In this document: in pieces, positions 43,749 through 52,005 of the stretch
Numbering within the stretch: the stretch's first letter is position 1
Layout of the letters: the number at the start of each line of letters is the position of its first letter
Notes under the pieces: generated by a model
Databases searched by the model: none
Told to the model about the DNA's origin: nothing
The model's input: only the letters and a program-made list of their open reading frames with translations
Source: Comamonadaceae bacterium UBA2121
GTDB taxonomy: Bacteria > Pseudomonadota > Gammaproteobacteria > Burkholderiales > Burkholderiaceae_C
Direction of reading: 5' to 3'
DNA: 64,000 nucleotides
NCBI GenBank assembly: GCA_002331385.1
Contig: DCYB01000007.1
Location: 62,001 to 126,000, forward strand
Position numbers and translations under genes: made by a program

Positions 43749-44326
43749 TGCCCGACACCATCTCCCCTTCACCATCGCACTCTGTACTCTCCGCATCCGC
43801 CTGGGTGCGCCGCTGGTCCCATCTCGTGCCACCGAGCGGCAACGTGCTTGACGTCGCGTGCGGTGCGGGCCGCCACATGCAATGGTTTGCCGGACGCGGA
43901 CATACCGCCATCGGCGTGGACCGCGCGCCCGAGGCCGTGGAAGCCGCCCGCCAGTTTGGCGAGGTAGTCAGTGCGGACATCGAAAACGGCCCCTGGCCAT
44001 TTGCTGGCCGCCGCTTTGACGCCGTCGTGGTGACCAACTACCTGTGGCGACCGCTTTTCCCGCACCTGCTGGACAGCGTAGCCCCCGGCGGCGTACTCAT
44101 TTACGAAACTTTTGCCATTGGCAACGAATCAGTAGGAAGACCAGCGCGGCCAGAGTTCCTGCTGCAACCGGGCGAATTGCTCACGCTCTGCCCGGGTTTG
44201 CGTGTAATTGCCTATGAAGACGGATATCTGCCCGAACCGGCCCGATTTGTGCAGCGCATCGTTGCCCGACGTGAAACTTCACCCTCGACAGAGGTATTCC
44301 GGGCGCAACTTTGCGCTCCGGTCTAG
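43748..44326 (+). CDS. Class I SAM-dependent methyltransferase
   Basis: A 192-residue Rossmann-fold methyltransferase of the TehB/UbiE-like type. Motif I is NVLDVACGAGRHMQWF, followed by the acidic GVDRAPEAVEAA, then the post-motif FDAVVVTNYLWRPLFPHL and GGVLIYETF. The product YETFAIGNES and FLLQPGEL segments match a conserved but uncharacterised proteobacterial group. Substrate unknown. It is coupled to the small membrane protein upstream, and dapA begins 34 bp downstream. Confidence 0.85.
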   Translation: MPDTISPSPSHSVLSASAWVRRWSHLVPPSGNVLDVACGAGRHMQWFAGRGHTAIGVDRAPEAVEAARQFGEVVSADIENGPWPFAGRRFDAVVVTNYLWRPLFPHLLDSVAPGGVLIYETFAIGNESVGRPARPEFLLQPGELLTLCPGLRVIAYEDGYLPEPARFVQRIVARRETSPSTEVFRAQLCAPV

Positions 44327-44360
44327 TTAGAATGCTCTTTTCCCGTTTTACGACACGGAC

Positions 44361-45260
44361 ATGACATCTCCAAGCGCTCCCCTGACTGGCAGCATCGTCG
44401 CTCTGGTCACACCCATGAACCAAGACGGCAGCGTGGACTATCCCACGCTGCGCAAACTGATTGACTGGCACATTGCCGAAGGCACGGCGTGTCTGGGCGT
44501 GGTGGGCACCACGGGCGAATCGCCCACCGTCAACGTCGAAGAGCACTGCGAGATCATTCGCGTGTCCGTTGAACAGGCCGCTGGCCGCGTGTCGGTGATG
44601 GCTGGCTGCGGAGCGAACTCCACGCACGAAGCGATCGAACTGGCCAAATACGCCAAGAGCGTGGGCGCCGACAGCCAACTGCAGGTGGTGCCCTACTACA
44701 ACAAGCCCACGCAAGAAGGCCAGTATCAGCACTTCAAGGCGATTGCCGAGGCGGTGGGCGATCTGCCCATGTACCTTTACAACGTGCCCGGACGCTCGGT
44801 CGCGGACATGCACCATGAGACCGTGCTGCGCCTGGCGCAGGTTCCCGGCATCGTGGGCATCAAGGAAGCCACCGGCAACATCGAGCGCGCACAGTGGCTG
44901 ATCCGTGAAAAGCCCGAAGGCTTCTCCATCTATTCCGGTGACGACCCGACCGCCGTGGCACTGATGCTGTGCGGCGGCCAGGGCAACATCAGCGTGACCG
45001 CCAACGTGGCACCGCGCCTGATGGCCGAACTGTGCGCCGCCGCCATCGCTGGCGACGCACGCAAGGCAATGAAGATCCAGATGCAACTGCTGCCGGTACA
45101 CAAGAATCTGTTCGTCGAAGCCAACCCCATTCCCGTGAAGTGGGCAATGCAGCGCATGGGCCTGTGCGGCGGAACCTTGCGTCTGCCGATGACCACGATG
45201 AGCCAAGGCAATGAAGCTGTCGTGGAAGCTGCGTTACGCTCGGCGGGTCTGCTGAAATAA
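44361..45260 (+). CDS. dapA: 4-hydroxy-tetrahydrodipicolinate synthase
   Basis: A 299-residue TIM-barrel lyase condensing pyruvate with aspartate semialdehyde for lysine and meso-diaminopimelate synthesis. The Schiff-base lysine is Lys168 in GIVGIKEATGN, with Tyr140 in YLYNVPGRS and the GTTGESPT phosphate-like loop near residue 50. Normal length. It precedes bamC, a common dapA-bamC order in proteobacteria; the 76-bp gap contains TATATAGT, which could be an extra promoter for bamC. Confidence 0.96.
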   Translation: MTSPSAPLTGSIVALVTPMNQDGSVDYPTLRKLIDWHIAEGTACLGVVGTTGESPTVNVEEHCEIIRVSVEQAAGRVSVMAGCGANSTHEAIELAKYAKSVGADSQLQVVPYYNKPTQEGQYQHFKAIAEAVGDLPMYLYNVPGRSVADMHHETVLRLAQVPGIVGIKEATGNIERAQWLIREKPEGFSIYSGDDPTAVALMLCGGQGNISVTANVAPRLMAELCAAAIAGDARKAMKIQMQLLPVHKNLFVEANPIPVKWAMQRMGLCGGTLRLPMTTMSQGNEAVVEAALRSAGLLK

Positions 45261-45336
45261 GCCAGATGGATCTGAATGCCTGCAAACGCTATATATAGTC
45301 ACCTGACGGCACATCCAAATCAATGAGGATTTTCGC

Positions 45337-46431
45337 GTGAACGCTACGACTCGACTGGGCCTTCTGGGCCTCGCACTGGCACTGTCTGCCTGCTCCGTTC
45401 TGGAGAGTGACAAGATCGACTACAAGAGCGCCAAAAAAGGCGCCACCCTTGAAGTGCCCCCCGATCTGACACAACTGTCCCGCGACACACGCTACACCGT
45501 GCCTGGCGGAGCCGTCTCGGCGAACGCCTACGAAGCAGGCCAGGCACAAAAACCCAGCGGCCCCAACACGGCCCCGGCCACCATTGGCGACGTACGCATC
45601 GAGCGGGACGGCAATCAGCGCTGGCTCCTAGTGGATCGCCCTGCCGACAAGCTCTGGGACCCGGTGCGAGATTTCTGGCTGGAAAACGGCTTCATTTTCA
45701 CCACGGACAATTCCGAGCTCGGCATCTTGGAAACCGACTGGGCCGAAAATCGCGCCAAGATTCCACAGGACATAATCCGCTCAACCATCGGCAAGCTGTT
45801 CGACAGCCTGTACTCGACTGGCGAGCGCGATCGTTTCCGCACACGCCTTGAGCGCAACCGCAATGGCGGCACCAACATCTTCGTGAGCCATCGGGGCATG
45901 GAAGAGGTGTACAGCAGTGCACAAAAGGACGCCACCGTCTGGCAACCGCGCCCGACCGATCCGGAACTGGAAGCCGAATTCCTGCGCCGCATGATGGTCA
46001 AGCTGGGCGTGAGCGAAGAGCAATCCAAGGCCGCAGCCGCCGCAGCGCAAGCCACCCCGCTTGCACCGACCGCCAAGGTCAGCAGCGTGAACGGCGTGCC
46101 GCTTATCCAGTTGGACGAAGACTTTGACCGCGCATGGCGCCGAGTCGGCCTGTCGCTGGACCGCACCGGCTTCACCGTCGAAGACCGCAACCGCAGTGAA
46201 GGCGTGTATTACGTTCGCTATGTCGCACCGGATGCCACCAAGAAAGAGCAAGGCTTCTTGGGCAAACTCTTCCGCAGCTCGCCAGATGCCGTCCCGCCGC
46301 TGAAGTACCGCATCGTCGTGCGCAGTCAGGACGCGCGCAGCACGGTTTCGGTGCTCAACGTGAATGGCACGCCAGAATCGTCGGCCAATGCCGAGCGCAT
46401 CCTGAAGGTCATCGCTGACGACATGAAGTAA
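45337..46431 (+). CDS. bamC: Outer-membrane assembly lipoprotein BamC
   Basis: A 364-residue lipoprotein with lipobox LSAC (Cys19) and the NlpB/BamC body. The N-terminal unstructured segment includes PPDLTQLSRDTRY, which binds BamD in the known complex, followed by two helix-grip domains (about 85-195 and 250-360). It assists beta-barrel insertion at the outer membrane. The start is GTG, chosen because GAGGA precedes it at good spacing; a nearby ATG is in another frame and stops at once. Confidence 0.92.
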   Translation: MNATTRLGLLGLALALSACSVLESDKIDYKSAKKGATLEVPPDLTQLSRDTRYTVPGGAVSANAYEAGQAQKPSGPNTAPATIGDVRIERDGNQRWLLVDRPADKLWDPVRDFWLENGFIFTTDNSELGILETDWAENRAKIPQDIIRSTIGKLFDSLYSTGERDRFRTRLERNRNGGTNIFVSHRGMEEVYSSAQKDATVWQPRPTDPELEAEFLRRMMVKLGVSEEQSKAAAAAAQATPLAPTAKVSSVNGVPLIQLDEDFDRAWRRVGLSLDRTGFTVEDRNRSEGVYYVRYVAPDATKKEQGFLGKLFRSSPDAVPPLKYRIVVRSQDARSTVSVLNVNGTPESSANAERILKVIADDMK

Positions 46432-46590
46432 GCAGCAGACACCGCCCTCGGGCCGGTAGCGACCACCACAGCGCCGCCGCCCGACGGGCCATCTGCACAC
46501 CCTGAGCTCTCACACCCCTCGCGCTGCGTGCGCGCGAGCCCGGAAAACACCCTGCCCACATGCAGGGGCTGCACGCGCTGATTGCGCTGG

Positions 46591-47373
46591 ATGATCCGTT
46601 TCAAAAGTCTGGGTAGCGGAAGCTCAGGCAACTCCTCCATCGTCGAAGGACGATGCGGCACACTGACAGGCCGCTTGCTGGTCGATTGCGGCTTGGGAAT
46701 TCGCATCCTGGCCGAGCAACTGGGCGAAGCAGGATTGGCCTACGGCCAACTAGACGGCATCTTCATCACCCACGAGCACTCTGACCACGTCGGTTGCGTA
46801 CTGACGCTTGCCCTGCGCCACCGCATTCCCGTCTGGTTGAGCGAAGGCACGTATCGCGCCATGGGCGAACCCGAACTGCACGGGCTGCTGCGCATTGCCA
46901 CGCACGACACGCCCATCGACTTCGGCGGCTTCGAGGCCCGCCCATTCTCCGTTCCACACGACGCCGCGGAGCCGCTGCATCTACGCTGCAGCGATGGCGA
47001 TCACCACATCGCCTTGCTCACGGACCTTGGGCATGCCAGTCCCGATGTCGCCGCGTACATCGCCGATTGCAGCGCCCTGCTGCTGGAAGCCAATCACGAC
47101 GAAGACATGCTGCGCAATGGACGCTACCCCGTATTTCTCAAACGGCGCATCGCTGGCCCGAATGGCCACCTCTCCAACGTGCAGACGACACAATTGCTGC
47201 GCATGCTGCAGCCAGGAAAGTTGCAGCGCATCGTTGCCGCCCATCTCAGCAAAGAAAACAACCGGCCAGACATAGCGCAAGCGGCAATGTCCATGGCCTT
47301 GGGCTGGCATGCCAGCGACATCGATGTGGCCCGACAACGGGGCGGTTCCGTCTGGGTGCAAATGGGTTCATAA
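46591..47373 (+). CDS. Metallo-beta-lactamase-fold hydrolase, WalJ/YycJ-like
   Basis: A 260-residue MBL-fold protein beginning MIRFKSLGSGSSGNSSIVE, the signature of the WalJ/YycJ (VicX) group. Metal ligands are in THEHSDHVG, HLSKENN and the late Asp/His positions. Gram-positive relatives have been linked to double-strand DNA exonuclease activity and DNA repair; the proteobacterial members are not characterised. A TTG three codons upstream is in frame but the ATG is preferred. 159 bp separate it from bamC. Confidence 0.88.
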   Translation: MIRFKSLGSGSSGNSSIVEGRCGTLTGRLLVDCGLGIRILAEQLGEAGLAYGQLDGIFITHEHSDHVGCVLTLALRHRIPVWLSEGTYRAMGEPELHGLLRIATHDTPIDFGGFEARPFSVPHDAAEPLHLRCSDGDHHIALLTDLGHASPDVAAYIADCSALLLEANHDEDMLRNGRYPVFLKRRIAGPNGHLSNVQTTQLLRMLQPGKLQRIVAAHLSKENNRPDIAQAAMSMALGWHASDIDVARQRGGSVWVQMGS

Positions 47374-47786
47374 AGCTTCAATACAAATGCTTTCGTTCGC
47401 GCGCCCAACTGCCAACGTTGCCCCAACCTGCAAACACTGACTTGAGCTATGCAACCACCCCACTGCGGTTTCTCGTACCTGTGCTCGAATACCTCGCAAA
47501 GGGAAAATATTGAGACTGAATATCCACAACGACAGTATGCCATTAACACTTTTTATATTTAGTTTCAAATAAAAAGAGGAAAACTAGTTCCTGTAATTTA
47601 TTAAGACCAAGTAAGCGTTAACCCATTGGCAAATGCTTTCAATTGCAGGCAATGGATTAACTAACGGTATTCCATCCGAATATCCCCAAAGTCATCCATG
47701 GGGATACAGTAATCGGCAATGTGTCAGTTAGCAAGCACTTCGAACCGGCACTGCTCCCGCACCACCCAGGGCAGCGCCAATGAAAA
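47374..47786. other. AT-rich non-coding stretch with an inverted repeat
   Basis: About 410 bp with a pronounced AT-rich centre (47500-47660), unlike the surrounding DNA. I found no gene. It contains an inverted repeat TATCCCC (47681-47687) / GGGGATA (47700-47706) and no transposase or integrase remnants. It may be a promoter-rich or previously inserted region; nothing more can be supported. Confidence 0.4.
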
Positions 47787-47813
47787 AAGCCCCAACCTCT
47801 CGGTATGGGGCTT
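47787..47813 (-). terminator. Rho-independent terminator after the Ala-rich lipoprotein gene
   Basis: AAGCCCCA (47787-47794) and TGGGGCTT (47806-47813). On the minus strand a T run follows, about 70 bp past the lipoprotein stop. Confidence 0.8.
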
Positions 47814-47884
47814 ATAAGTGTAGGGCAAGACCTGATGGAGCCTTGCCCATGTCACCTCAAGCGGCCTCAGAGGCCGCCAGATGA

Positions 47885-48226
47885 TTACTTGGAGGCAGCA
47901 GTAGCGGCAGCTGCGGCGGCTGCATCGGCAGCAGCCTTGGCGGACTCAGCAGCAGCGTCAGCCGATGCGCTGGCGGCGTCCACAGTGGCCGAAGCAGCGG
48001 TGGCAGCAGCTGAAGTAGCAGCGTCAGCAGCGGAGCTGGCAGCGTCCACAGCAGCGCTTGCAGCCTGGTTGGCGGCGGCAGCGGCTTCAGCGGCAGCGGC
48101 GTCAGCAGCGGGCGCAGCAGCAGGAGCTTCAACGGGAGCGGGTGCAGGAGCAGCTTCTTCCTTCTTGCCGCAAGCGGACAGGGCAACAGCAGCGACCAGA
48201 GCAGCCAGAACAACGGAATTCTTCAT
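47885..48226 (-). CDS. Alanine-rich repetitive lipoprotein
   Basis: A 113-residue protein with a signal peptide and lipobox LSAC (Cys19), then GKKEE and a Pro/Ala stretch. The remaining 75 residues consist largely of Ala with regularly spaced Ser, Asp, Thr and Glu (ADAAAAEAAAAANQAAS and similar). More than half the protein is alanine. This predicts a long single helix, like an alanine zipper or type I antifreeze helix, tethered to a membrane. Function unknown; a structural or stress role is a guess. It has its own terminator and is monocistronic. High GC and low complexity make homology unreliable. Confidence 0.75.
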   Translation of the reverse strand: MKNSVVLAALVAAVALSACGKKEEAAPAPAPVEAPAAAPAADAAAAEAAAAANQAASAAVDAASSAADAATSAAATAASATVDAASASADAAAESAKAAADAAAAAAATAASK

Positions 48227-48434
48227 TTCAGTTTCCTATTTGGACAGACAAATCAAAAAGATAAGCCCCAGCGTCCCACTCTTTTTTGAAAGCAGCGCGA
48301 CAAGGCCGAACGGAGCATGCATTCAATCGTCATGCGCCACGTTATTTACAGCCTCATATTATAGGAATTATTTTCGTCAATAGTGGCTTCCACCAACGAG
48401 AAACAAAAGTGTTTGCATTGATGTGACTTTTTAG

Positions 48435-48980
48435 TCACAACCCTAATATCGTCGAGGGAAACCCCACCCGGCTACGCGAGGTGCTCCATTCACGCAGTTT
48501 CTCGCGCCACACCACACCATTTTGCGGGTCGCTGCTGGCCACTCCACGTGAGCGTTCGACGTCCGCGCGCTGCAAGGTCCAGCCATTGGTCCAGAAAACA
48601 CTGGGCACTTCCAGGGGATTGCGCGTCTCCAGTTGACGGCATTCCAGAAGATGCTGCCAGCGATCGCGCCATTGCACAAAACGTGGCTGTTCTCTGCGCA
48701 AATAGTCGAAATTTGCCGCCATCAGCACGCATTTTCGCGCCAATGGATTGGCTCCGGCCACACGAATCCATTGCGACAGGAGATCCACCACCTCAGTCTC
48801 CCCTAGCGCCCAGTCACGAAAATTCGCATCACACAGGATGATTTCCCGTTTGCCCTGCACCGCAGCCGCGTGCAGCGCCTGCCGTATCCAGTCCTGAAAC
48901 TCCGTGCGGCCGTCGAAGCGACCTTCGGGAAAGGCGGAGATGGGCGGCACCGAAGGCTGCGATGGTGAGGATGCATTCAT
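48435..48980 (-). CDS. Conserved hypothetical protein next to a RoxA-like gene
   Basis: A 181-residue soluble protein without recognised motifs. Residues 15-100 contain GRTEFQDWIRQALHAAAVQGKREIILCDANFRDWALGETEVVDLLSQWI, suggesting an alpha/beta core with an Asp-rich DANFRDW motif. Its start is 21 bp downstream of the cupin oxygenase stop, so they probably form an operon. I recall the same pairing in other betaproteobacteria but cannot check it. No function can be assigned. Confidence 0.65.
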   Translation of the reverse strand: MNASSPSQPSVPPISAFPEGRFDGRTEFQDWIRQALHAAAVQGKREIILCDANFRDWALGETEVVDLLSQWIRVAGANPLARKCVLMAANFDYLRREQPRFVQWRDRWQHLLECRQLETRNPLEVPSVFWTNGWTLQRADVERSRGVASSDPQNGVVWREKLREWSTSRSRVGFPSTILGL

Positions 48981-49001
48981 GGGGCGGCGCCTCCTTGTGA
49001 C

Positions 49002-50129
49002 TCAAGCCGGCACGTGCAGCCAGCCGTCGTCGTACCAGTTGTTAAGTAGTTCAATGGCGGCATCGCTGGCGTTTGCCAATTGGCGCGGGGTCAATTGGCG
49101 GGCATCAGCGAGCTGCCGCATCAAGCGCGCATCCTTGCCGGACGCCCTGTAGCTTTCACCATTCATATAGATATGGCCCGCGTCGTACATCATGCGCGAG
49201 CGGCGATCCAGCGCCACGCCCGTCTGCAGCAGGTCTGGCTCATCTTCTGGTGGATCGAACCAGACATTGCCCTTGGGCTCTGTGAGTGCTTCGCCCAAGG
49301 CGCGCTCCACCACGCGGGAATCCATCAGCGCGCGGACCACGCCTTCCCTTGCAAACTCCTGCATTTGCGCAGGCACGCTGCCCGGATGCAATACGGCTTC
49401 TTGCGCAGGATCGCGGTAGATGGGCGAGACATCGGCCTCGCCCAATGCATCAGCCACGCGCAGCAGCACTTCGCGCGCGAGTTCGTCGCGCTGCGGTGAT
49501 CGGAAGCCGATCGAGTACGTCATGCATTCGCCCTCCGCAATGCCGTCGTGCGCCCAACGCGGAGGCAGATACAGCATGTCGCCCGGCTCCAGCACGTACT
49601 CTTCTTCCGGTTCGAAATTCGCCAGGATTTTCACCGGCATGCCATCGACCAGTGTCTTGTCGCGCTGGCGGCCAATGCGCCAGCGGCGCTTGCCATGCGC
49701 TTGCAGCAGGAACACGTCGTAGCTGTCGAAGTGCGGCCCCACGCCGCCACCATCCGTGGCGTAGCTGATCATCAGATCGTCCAGACGCGCCTCGGGCACG
49801 AAGCGGAACTGATCCAGCAACGCACGTCCGGCAGCATTGTGCAGATCGACCCCTTGCACCAGCAGCGTCCATTCGCGCGTGGTCATGGTGGGCAAGGCGC
49901 GGCGCTGGAACGGGCCGTGGCGCAACGACCAGCCGGATTTTTTCTGCTGGATCAGGCGGGACTCGACTCCCTCCTCGCCCGCCAGTTCAAAGAGCTGGGC
50001 GCGCGGGATGGGCGCCTCGAAGCCGGGAATGGCATGACGCACCAGCAACGGCTTTTTGTGCCAGTGCTTGCGCATGAACTGTGCTGGCGACATGCCGCCC
50101 AACAATGAAATTTTTTCTTGAACATCCAT
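49002..50129 (-). CDS. JmjC/cupin ribosomal oxygenase, RoxA (YcfD)-like
   Basis: A 375-residue 2-oxoglutarate/Fe(II) oxygenase. The metal triad is His133 and Asp135 in GPHFDSYDVF and His194 in RWAHDGIA, and the N-terminus has the family motif FMRKHWHKKPLLVRHAIP. A winged-helix-like C-terminal domain follows (about 270-375). Escherichia coli YcfD hydroxylates Arg81 of ribosomal protein L16, so this protein probably acts on the ribosome too. It diverges from slyD and is followed by a hypothetical gene. Confidence 0.9.
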   Translation of the reverse strand: MDVQEKISLLGGMSPAQFMRKHWHKKPLLVRHAIPGFEAPIPRAQLFELAGEEGVESRLIQQKKSGWSLRHGPFQRRALPTMTTREWTLLVQGVDLHNAAGRALLDQFRFVPEARLDDLMISYATDGGGVGPHFDSYDVFLLQAHGKRRWRIGRQRDKTLVDGMPVKILANFEPEEEYVLEPGDMLYLPPRWAHDGIAEGECMTYSIGFRSPQRDELAREVLLRVADALGEADVSPIYRDPAQEAVLHPGSVPAQMQEFAREGVVRALMDSRVVERALGEALTEPKGNVWFDPPEDEPDLLQTGVALDRRSRMMYDAGHIYMNGESYRASGKDARLMRQLADARQLTPRQLANASDAAIELLNNWYDDGWLHVPA

Positions 50130-50182
50130 GGCAAAAATGCGGCCGCGTTGGCGACCGGCGTGTGAACTGCGACAATTCTCCT

Positions 50183-50707
50183 ATGGAAATCACTGAACAA
50201 TGCGTTGTCGCACTGACTTGGGTGCTTAAGGATACGTTGGGCGATACGCTCGACGAGCTCGACGATCCTGTCGAATTTCTCGTGGGTGGCGATGACCTGC
50301 TGGGTCGTATCGATGAAGCGCTCCAAGGCCACAAGGTCGGCGATGAGCTGTCATTACACCTCGAACCCGAAGAAGCGTTTGGGGACTATCAGGATAAGTT
50401 GATCTTTCTCGAACCCCGGGCGGTTTTTCCGCCAGACATTGAGGAAGGATTGACCTTTGAAGCCAGCGCCCTGCCCGAGGGCGTCAGCGAAGGCATGCCG
50501 CAGGATGCGCTCTACACCATCGCGCAAATCTATCCGGACCATGTCGTGCTTGACGGCAATCATCCGCTTGCGGGCATCGCCTTGCGCCTGAAAATCAAGA
50601 TTCACGGCGTGCGCGAAGCCACCGAAGAGGAAATTGGCCGCGGCTCCGCCGGCACCGGTTTTTTCCGCGTGCAACCCCAAGCTCCCGGAAACGACCTGCT
50701 GCATTGA
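50183..50707 (+). CDS. slyD: FKBP-type peptidyl-prolyl isomerase SlyD
   Basis: A 174-residue SlyD-type isomerase. The FKBP domain surrounds an insert-in-flap domain (about 68-125, DKLIFLEPRAVFPPDIEEGLTF), with GHKVGDELSLHLEPEEAFGDY and NHPLAGIALRLKIKIHGVR typical of the group. It catalyses proline isomerisation and chaperones folding. The His/Cys-rich metal tail of Escherichia coli SlyD is lacking, so nickel binding is not expected. The ATG follows CTCCT and lacks a clear ribosome site. Confidence 0.92.
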   Translation: MEITEQCVVALTWVLKDTLGDTLDELDDPVEFLVGGDDLLGRIDEALQGHKVGDELSLHLEPEEAFGDYQDKLIFLEPRAVFPPDIEEGLTFEASALPEGVSEGMPQDALYTIAQIYPDHVVLDGNHPLAGIALRLKIKIHGVREATEEEIGRGSAGTGFFRVQPQAPGNDLLH

Positions 50708-50751
50708 GCCCGCTGGCCTGATCAGCCCAAACGGTGAACCCACAACGAAAA

Positions 50752-50776
50752 AAGCGGATGCCTCGAGCATCCGCTT
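50752..50776. terminator. Bidirectional terminator between slyD and the glycine-zipper lipoprotein gene
   Basis: AAGCGGATGC (50752-50761) and GCATCCGCTT (50767-50776) around CTCGA form a perfect 10-bp stem. A six-base A run on the left gives a good T tail on the minus strand; the plus strand has a weaker tail. Confidence 0.8.
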
Positions 50777-50797
50777 GTTATTTCTGCCGCCGCTCGA

Positions 50798-51367
50798 TCA
50801 GTAGCGCGAAATCTGTCCATCCACCATGCGCACACGGTCACCGGGGCGCAGATCACCCGGATCAGGCACGTCGTACACGCGCTGGCCACCCTGGTCGAGC
50901 TGAATGGTCAGGCGGTACAGGCCGCCCACTTCACCCCCGGGCGCGGAGCGGCGCTCCAGCGTATTGCCAGCCAGGCCACCTGCTACGGCGCCAGCAGCCG
51001 TGGCGGCTACGCGACCGGAGCCGCCACCGATCTGATTGCCCAGCACACCGCCCACCACGGCACCGAGCACCGCGCCAACGCCCGATGCTGACCCACGTTG
51101 GTAGGTGCGGGGCAGCAGTTCAATATTGTTCACACGGCCATAGTCCGTGTACCCCTGATTGGGATACTGCTGGGCAGGGTACTGCTGTGCAGGATATTGC
51201 TGTCCCGGGTACTGCTGCGCCGGGTATTGCTGCGACGGATACTGTCCGGGGTACGGCTGATTTGGGTAATGGCTGTCGTAATTCGGGTTGGGAGCCGCAC
51301 AGGCGGTGAGCAGGCCCACCAGCGCCAGTGCGCCAGACCATGTGGCAACGCGAGAATATTTACGCAT
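50798..51367 (-). CDS. Glycine-zipper outer-membrane lipoprotein with QQYPA repeats
   Basis: A 189-residue lipoprotein with lipobox LTAC (Cys23), a repetitive Gln/Tyr/Pro-rich section (34-70) and a glycine-zipper 2TM segment (about 95-135, GVGAVLGAVVGGVLGNQIGGG and AGAVAGGLAGN). A small C-terminal beta domain includes YRLTIQLDQGGQRVYDV. Related SlyB/PcP proteins are outer-membrane lipoproteins of the envelope stress response. A good AGGAAG ribosome site precedes the ATG. Terminated by the hairpin at 50752. Confidence 0.85.
   Translation of the reverse strand: MRKYSRVATWSGALALVGLLTACAAPNPNYDSHYPNQPYPGQYPSQQYPAQQYPGQQYPAQQYPAQQYPNQGYTDYGRVNNIELLPRTYQRGSASGVGAVLGAVVGGVLGNQIGGGSGRVAATAAGAVAGGLAGNTLERRSAPGGEVGGLYRLTIQLDQGGQRVYDVPDPGDLRPGDRVRMVDGQISRY
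51158..51247 (-). repeat. Six 15-bp in-frame repeats in the glycine-zipper lipoprotein gene
   Basis: Six consecutive 15-bp units encode QQYPA/QQYPG-type pentapeptides. The repeat length keeps the reading frame, so copy number can vary without loss of the protein. Confidence 0.85.
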
Positions 51368-51486
51368 GTTGTGCTTCCTCTGAAGTTGTGTCATCTACAG
51401 CGGGATGATGCGATGCCACCGCATACGCACCCTGTAGGCCAGCACCGACTTTACGGGTGCTTCACATGCATGCCGCCCGCGTCAGA

Positions 51487-51936
51487 TCAATGCTTGCCCG
51501 TCGAGCCATAGCCACCTTCGCCGCGTTCGCTGCTGGCAGCAAACTCCTGCACCACATTGAACTGCGCTTGCACTACCGGAACGATGACGAGTTGCGCCAG
51601 TCTTTCCATAGGCTGCAAGGTAAAGGCAACGTCGCTGCGATTCCACGCGCTCACCATCAATTGGCCCTGATAGTCACTGTCGATCAGACCCACCAGATTC
51701 CCGAGGACAATGCCGTGCTTGTGCCCCAACCCCGAACGCGGCAGGATCAGGGCCGCATAGCCAGGGTCCTGCAAGTGGATCGCAATGCCCGTGGGAACCA
51801 GTTGCCACGCATTGGGCTTCAGCTCAAGCGGCTCGTCCAGACAAGCGCGCAGGTCCAGCCCCGCGCTTCCGGGCGTGGCATAGGCAGGCAGTTGATCCGT
51901 CATACGCGGATCAAGAATCTTCACATCAATCTTCAC
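51487..51936 (-). CDS. dut: Deoxyuridine 5'-triphosphate nucleotidohydrolase
   Basis: A 149-residue homotrimeric dUTPase that lowers dUTP and makes dUMP for thymidylate synthesis. The five motifs are visible: AGLDLRA, LILPRSGLG, GLIDSDYQG, with ERLAQLVIVPV and RGEGGYGSTGKH at the end. The start is the GTG before KIDVKILDPRM, giving the usual length; the codons upstream do not resemble the family. It ends the coaBC-membrane protein-dut unit; coaBC and dut adjacency is common in proteobacteria. Confidence 0.95.
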   Translation of the reverse strand: MKIDVKILDPRMTDQLPAYATPGSAGLDLRACLDEPLELKPNAWQLVPTGIAIHLQDPGYAALILPRSGLGHKHGIVLGNLVGLIDSDYQGQLMVSAWNRSDVAFTLQPMERLAQLVIVPVVQAQFNVVQEFAASSERGEGGYGSTGKH

Positions 51937-52005
51937 TTGGATTTGCTTTCGTTGCGGCAGCCGCCTTCTTGGCAGCGCCAAAGGAGTCAGGTTGTGCCTA
52001 CGCGA

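Noticed and set aside
48422..48439. TGTGACT-TTTT-AGTCACA hairpin at the 3' end of the hypothetical gene
   Set aside because: Perfect stem but overlaps the stop codon and lacks a T run on the minus strand, so I did not call it a terminator.
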